A stretch of 64,000 nt of DNA from Candidatus Sulfopaludibacter sp. SbA3 (GTDB taxonomy: Bacteria; Acidobacteriota; Terriglobia; Bryobacterales; Bryobacteraceae), in the NCBI GenBank assembly GCA_945890485.1, contig CAMDCN010000004.1, forward strand, positions 248,001-312,000, read 5' to 3'. How positions within the stretch are numbered: position 1 is the stretch's first letter; every line of letters starts with the position of its first letter. Below are positions 60,707 through 64,000 of this stretch, piece after piece. Under the pieces are notes generated by a model. That model did no database searches. It saw only the letters and a list, made by a program, of their open reading frames with translations, and was not told where the DNA came from. The position numbers and the translations under genes are program-made.

Positions 60707-62179
60707 TCACTTCCAGCCGCTCCAATCGATCTCTATATCGAAATCGTTGATGTCCCTGTCTGCTTCGAAGCCAGCGCCGACATTACCTGCAAAGAACTGG
60801 TATCGGCCAGCCGGTATCGCTTTGAATTCATAGCTGCCGTCAGAGCCTATCGGAACAGTCCTCTCAAATGGGTAGGCATCACCTCGCGTCAAGATGATCC
60901 TCGCGCTGTAGGTTTTATTGGTCGGCGGTGAAATAGTCCTGCCGCGGACCGTGTAAGTGGCGGCCTGGCGCAAGACCAGCCGCATCGAGCACTCCTCCTG
61001 AGCCAAGGGCAAGGCTAGGCTGGCAGCACCCGCTAAATGCTCAGATCCAGAAGCCGCTGTATAGAAGCCCCGTTCATCAGTTCGCACAGCGCTAGCGATG
61101 TAGTGGCCCTCCGATACATGTTCCATACGAAATTCTCCCGCCAGGTCGGTAGTCGCCGTGTTCGCTGCGCGCAGGTCATCTCTCGACAGCGGAGCCGGCC
61201 ATAGAAAAACCCTTGCGTTAGCTGCCGGGCGGCCGTCTCCCCACGCAACGGTTCCGCAGACGAGACCGCGGCGGCGAGTGCGCGATCCGAGCACATCTGG
61301 ATCCGTTGGGCCAACGATCTCGGGCTTCCCTTCCTCACTGACATTGAACGCTATCCGATTGCTCACGAGAGTCCGCGCCTGATGTACGCCGCCGCCATAT
61401 CCAGCTAGAAACTCATACTCGCCTTCTGACAACTCGAATCGCAAAGGAACGTCAATACTATGGCCGGGCTCCAGGTCGAACGCTTTTGGAACTGCGACTC
61501 CCGGAGCCAGCCAGACGGATACTGTCCTGCCCCTTCCGTTGACGAGGCACTGGTTGCCCGCGGGGTGTTGCTGCAGGAAGTCGATACTCGTGCGGGTCAC
61601 CGCGACGAACGACGGGCCGTCCGAAGGACTTAGTAGGCACTCTGGCCCCTGCTTCTTTGCGAACAGGGTTGGCCCCAGTGCATCCATGTTAACGCTGCGC
61701 TTCACCGTGCCAGTGTTCCGCAATTCGATGATCAGCTCAGGCCCGCTTGCGATGGAGAAGTTCGCGACCGCCTTCAGACTCAAGTCGTCAAGCAATGCAG
61801 GACCGCCGAAGTTCGCCGTTATGGTTTCCACGGAGGGGCCCAGCACCGCAAGCTTTTTGATGAGCCCATCCCCGGGATTTATCGGTTGCAACACTTGCTT
61901 CGCCTCAAGCAGAACTGACTGGTTGGCGTATGGCCGGAGGAGATCCTTGACAGTCTCGGAGACCTCCATAACGTAGGCGCCGCTATAAAGATGGGCGCCA
62001 CCCCACCGGTCAAACATAACCACGCCGTTGTACTTGCCCGGGCCACGAAAAGCACCCAACGCCGGTAGAGCGAGCACGCAAGCGATCCAAAAATGTGCCA
62101 AGCGTCGCGGGCGGGTATTCCTTGGAGAGCCTCCACAAAGCAGTTTATCCGAAGGTTTTGTTTTCATATTCATATACAT
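60707..62179 (-). CDS. Secreted protein with carboxypeptidase-regulatory-like C-terminal modules
   Basis: A ~490-residue exported protein with a basic start and hydrophobic segment (HFWIACVLALPALGAF) near residue 35. The first ~270 residues form an unassigned beta-rich region with PLRFELSEGEYEFLAGYGGGV. After ~300 there are two Cna/CarboxypepD_reg-like modules: CGTVAWGDGRPAANARVFLWP...FRMEHVSEGHYI, and YTVRGRTISPPTNKTYSARIIL...YEFKAIPAGRYQFFAG. Such proteins are common and uncharacterised in Solibacter relatives. I start at the ATG at 62179, preceded by GGAG; 62173 and 62167 are close alternatives. It diverges from the secretion-cargo set at 62461; 62180-62460 holds only promoters. Confidence 0.65.
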   Translation of the reverse strand: MYMNMKTKPSDKLLCGGSPRNTRPRRLAHFWIACVLALPALGAFRGPGKYNGVVMFDRWGGAHLYSGAYVMEVSETVKDLLRPYANQSVLLEAKQVLQPINPGDGLIKKLAVLGPSVETITANFGGPALLDDLSLKAVANFSIASGPELIIELRNTGTVKRSVNMDALGPTLFAKKQGPECLLSPSDGPSFVAVTRTSIDFLQQHPAGNQCLVNGRGRTVSVWLAPGVAVPKAFDLEPGHSIDVPLRFELSEGEYEFLAGYGGGVHQARTLVSNRIAFNVSEEGKPEIVGPTDPDVLGSRTRRRGLVCGTVAWGDGRPAANARVFLWPAPLSRDDLRAANTATTDLAGEFRMEHVSEGHYIASAVRTDERGFYTAASGSEHLAGAASLALPLAQEECSMRLVLRQAATYTVRGRTISPPTNKTYSARIILTRGDAYPFERTVPIGSDGSYEFKAIPAGRYQFFAGNVGAGFEADRDINDFDIEIDWSGWK

Positions 62180-62460
62180 TAATCTCCACAGAACGACTGC
62201 CGGCTTATTCGACTTTCCCCCAAGCTGGCACCCGCACAATCGCCCTTCGTCAATGAAGGCTGGCCTTGGAGGGATACAATACTGAGGTCCTGGCGCATTC
62301 CCGATCCACTTACCATTGTCTGCGCAAAGGTGGGGAGAGAGGAAGAGACAGCGGTTGGCGTCGATCAAAATCCGACGACTTTACAACCGGAACGGCGGCA
62401 AATGTCGCTGTGCTACCATCGCAATTCTTAGACCTTCTTCACCGCTGAATACTTATAGAA

Positions 62461-62850
62461 ATGCTATTCATCCGCAAAGAACAAATAGAGGTGTTCAATC
62501 GCGCCGCCACCGTTCAGTTTATGAGCCGGGCGGCAGCCAGGATCGAGCAGCGATATCCGGAGGATCACGCAGCGCTGGGCAGCGGCGGAACGCTCGACTT
62601 GATTCGCTATACCCTACAATCCGGCACGGCACATGGGATTCGGAGCGAATCCGGATTGAACGGCTTGCTCGAACTTTACATTGAATTCGGAAGAGACCTG
62701 GAACTGGCTCCCTACCGCCATTGGGCTCTTCGGATTCTCGCCCACCCGCGTCTCCCTGGAACGCTGAAGGTCAGCCAGATCCGAGGCCGTTTATTTGGCC
62801 TAACCCAAGGGCGCCGCGTGGTTCGGCACACCGAAGGAGGGCCCGCCTAG
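62461..62850 (+). CDS. Injection-system-associated small protein (T6SS cargo-locus type)
   Basis: A 129-residue soluble protein starting MLFIRKEQIEVFNRAATVQF, with LDLIRYTLQSGTAHGIRSESGLNGLLELYIEFGRDLE and PYRHWALRIL. This pattern (RKEQ..F, IR-gi--A--yGI-sE---l--yi-l-f-lG-dfd) is what I know from small proteins encoded beside VgrG/PAAR-type spike and effector genes. It may be an adaptor or chaperone for an effector. It heads a tight plus-strand set: the next gene starts one base after its stop. Confidence 0.6.
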   Translation: MLFIRKEQIEVFNRAATVQFMSRAAARIEQRYPEDHAALGSGGTLDLIRYTLQSGTAHGIRSESGLNGLLELYIEFGRDLELAPYRHWALRILAHPRLPGTLKVSQIRGRLFGLTQGRRVVRHTEGGPA

Positions 62851-62851
62851 A

Positions 62852-63733
62852 ATGCCTGCCCACTTTACATGCCCAATCTGCGGCAAACCGTTCCAATGTG
62901 ACGGACCGCATGAAGGCGCATCCGAAGACATCGGCATTGTGAAGGAGTGCCCGCTTCACGTCGGCGCGATTTATATCTTTGTAAAAGACGATACGGGGAA
63001 GGGTGTTGCCCAGGTCAAGACCATGTGCGGAACGCGAAAGCCGACCAACACGGATCCCGAGGGTTTCGCCTTCTATGAGCAACTGGAAGTGAATCCGTAT
63101 CCGGTAAGCATTGAGCTTGAAAACTCCGATTCCACGGTCGCGGAGGAGCATTATACGTTCGTCCGCGCCAGCCTCACGCCCACGGTGGAGAAGGGCAAGA
63201 TCACTATTGTAGAGTTCCAAATCAATCGTTATGGAACACTCGAAGTGGAAGTCAAACGGACGGACACGAAAGCACGCGTCGGCGCCGTAAACATTCACGT
63301 GACTGGAGAGAGATCGTCGGACGGGCCGCTCAAATCTGACGAGCCAAGCCTGGACACCGGGCCCGTGCGCTTCGAAAAGTTAAAACCAACCTCCGTGTAC
63401 AAGGCGGCGATCCACTTAGATGAGCACCAGGACAAGAAATTCAGGATATCCGGCGCACTGGAGCAGGAACCGATCCGGGTGAGTCCTGACGGGCCGAACA
63501 GGATCGAATTCCTACTCGATCCGATTTACTGGATCAAGCTGAGAATCCTGGAAGGAGAGGAGCCGGTCTCCGCGACCATTCTGCTCCAGCAGAACGGGAA
63601 AGAAGAAACTCTGGCCCAAGACATGGTTGGCGTGCAGGGACTGGAGAATCTCGATGCCGGTGCGATGACCGTGAATCGAATCGAAGTTCCGACTCCGAGC
63701 TACGAATTCGTGTCAATAAAGCCAAAGGGTTAA
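62852..63733 (+). CDS. Uncharacterised cargo-locus protein with Cys-rich N-terminus and Cna-like modules
   Basis: A 293-residue protein with no signal peptide. It begins MPAHFTCPICGKPFQCDGPH, a CxxC-x5-C-x-x-x-H arrangement that could bind zinc. The rest has two or three beta-sandwich modules with carboxypeptidase-regulatory-like wording (GVAQVKTMCGTRKPTNTDPEG, YGTLEVEVKRTDTKARVGAV, YWIKLRILEGEEPVSATILL). GGAGG precedes the ATG, one base after the previous stop. Absence of a signal peptide together with extracellular-type domains suits a protein exported by a contractile or type VI apparatus. That is inference; the apparatus lies outside the window. Confidence 0.5.
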   Translation: MPAHFTCPICGKPFQCDGPHEGASEDIGIVKECPLHVGAIYIFVKDDTGKGVAQVKTMCGTRKPTNTDPEGFAFYEQLEVNPYPVSIELENSDSTVAEEHYTFVRASLTPTVEKGKITIVEFQINRYGTLEVEVKRTDTKARVGAVNIHVTGERSSDGPLKSDEPSLDTGPVRFEKLKPTSVYKAAIHLDEHQDKKFRISGALEQEPIRVSPDGPNRIEFLLDPIYWIKLRILEGEEPVSATILLQQNGKEETLAQDMVGVQGLENLDAGAMTVNRIEVPTPSYEFVSIKPKG

Positions 63734-63734
63734 G

Positions 63735-64000
63735 ATGGGCCATCTCTACGATACTCGCGACAAGGCTACGCCACACGAGGTGGTGAAGGGCCAGACACTC
63801 ACATGGATAGCCAATCACTACAAGGGCAAGGACGGTGTGCCGGCCGATCTTACCTGGGAGGAGCTTGCCTTCTTCAACTGGGCGACCGCGGAGAAGGCGG
63901 AAGTGACTCGCGCCTTGTGCGAACGGATCGGTTCTTCTGAGGCGCAGGCGGTGCGGAATGGGGCCGCTCCCGAAACGCTTGCCTTGGATCCGGCGTTCGG
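63735..64000 (+). CDS. LysM-like protein, cut by the right edge
   Basis: An ATG one base after the previous stop opens a frame that runs off the window after 88 codons. HEVVKGQTLTWIANHYKG resembles a LysM peptidoglycan-binding start (HxVxxGxTLxxIAxxY), followed by LTWEELAFFNWATAEKAEVTRALCERIG. Proteins of this type occur in effector loci next to the family of the gene at 62461. Only the N-terminal part is visible, so the enzymatic domain, if any, is unknown. Confidence 0.6.
   Translation, partial: MGHLYDTRDKATPHEVVKGQTLTWIANHYKGKDGVPADLTWEELAFFNWATAEKAEVTRALCERIGSSEAQAVRNGAAPETLALDPAF

Overview
The window looks like a high-GC chromosomal segment of an Acidobacteriota member of the Solibacter/Bryobacter group (Bryobacterales). 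The evidence is a secreted protein at 43000-46404 that ends in the Solibacter-type C-terminal domain (TIGR03437-like), two ~1,100-residue TonB-dependent receptors with an N-terminal carboxypeptidase-regulatory-like domain, a membrane-anchored winged-helix protein of a kind common in this phylum, a PEP-CTERM protein with a PEP-CTERM-associated CAAX-type protease, and a YtxJ-like bacilliredoxin. I saw no rRNA, tRNA or CRISPR array.

Layout. 0.5-2.6 kb: a GGDEF-EAL c-di-GMP enzyme overlapping a BLUF blue-light sensor. 2.7-5.2 kb: an acyl-ligase/ACP/acyltransferase fusion on the minus strand. 5.3-11.5 kb: a six-gene plus-strand operon for ferric-siderophore uptake and periplasmic iron/flavin handling (STN-TonB receptor, PKHD hydroxylase, PepSY membrane protein, DUF2271, DUF4198, ApbE) behind a good sigma70-like promoter. 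11.5-14.5 kb: a secreted protein with six near-identical domains. 14.7-21.2 kb: a TetR-TolC-MFP-RND efflux operon whose promoter carries two TetR-type operators. 21.3-31.4 kb: a bacilliredoxin, membrane and secreted proteins, and two large TonB receptors with a membrane-anchored regulator between them. 31.5-36.5 kb: ABC-F ATPase, D-aminoacylase, AccD and a PEP-CTERM protein. 36.5-42.9 kb: a coupled minus-strand set (TPR lipoprotein, di-haem HEAT protein, CPBP protease, RlmH). 43-49.3 kb: beta-propeller protein, TolC-like protein, SDR and a DUF4397 protein. 49.4-54.1 kb: an overlapping operon MazG - GNAT - N-succinylamino acid racemase - EamA - MFS.

54.1-58 kb is a low-density graveyard: a decayed zinc-ribbon/OB-fold gene, a fragment of a Solibacter C-terminal domain, a gene with an internal amber codon, an IS3-family transposase tail, and a 149-bp segment bounded by 19-bp inverted repeats. 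58-62.2 kb carries a SUMF1-domain protein, a CE1-like esterase and a secreted lineage protein. From 62.4 kb to the right edge a three-gene plus-strand set begins that resembles cargo genes of type VI secretion or another contractile injection system; the last gene runs off the window.

Functional themes are light-to-c-di-GMP signalling, TonB-dependent uptake, drug efflux, and D-amino-acid handling. The most distinctive observations are the split BLUF/GGDEF-EAL pair, the operator embedded in the efflux promoter spacer, the triple acyl-transfer fusion, the TonB receptor/membrane-regulator pair sharing a palindromic intergenic region, and the stacked remnants at 56.3-57.4 kb.
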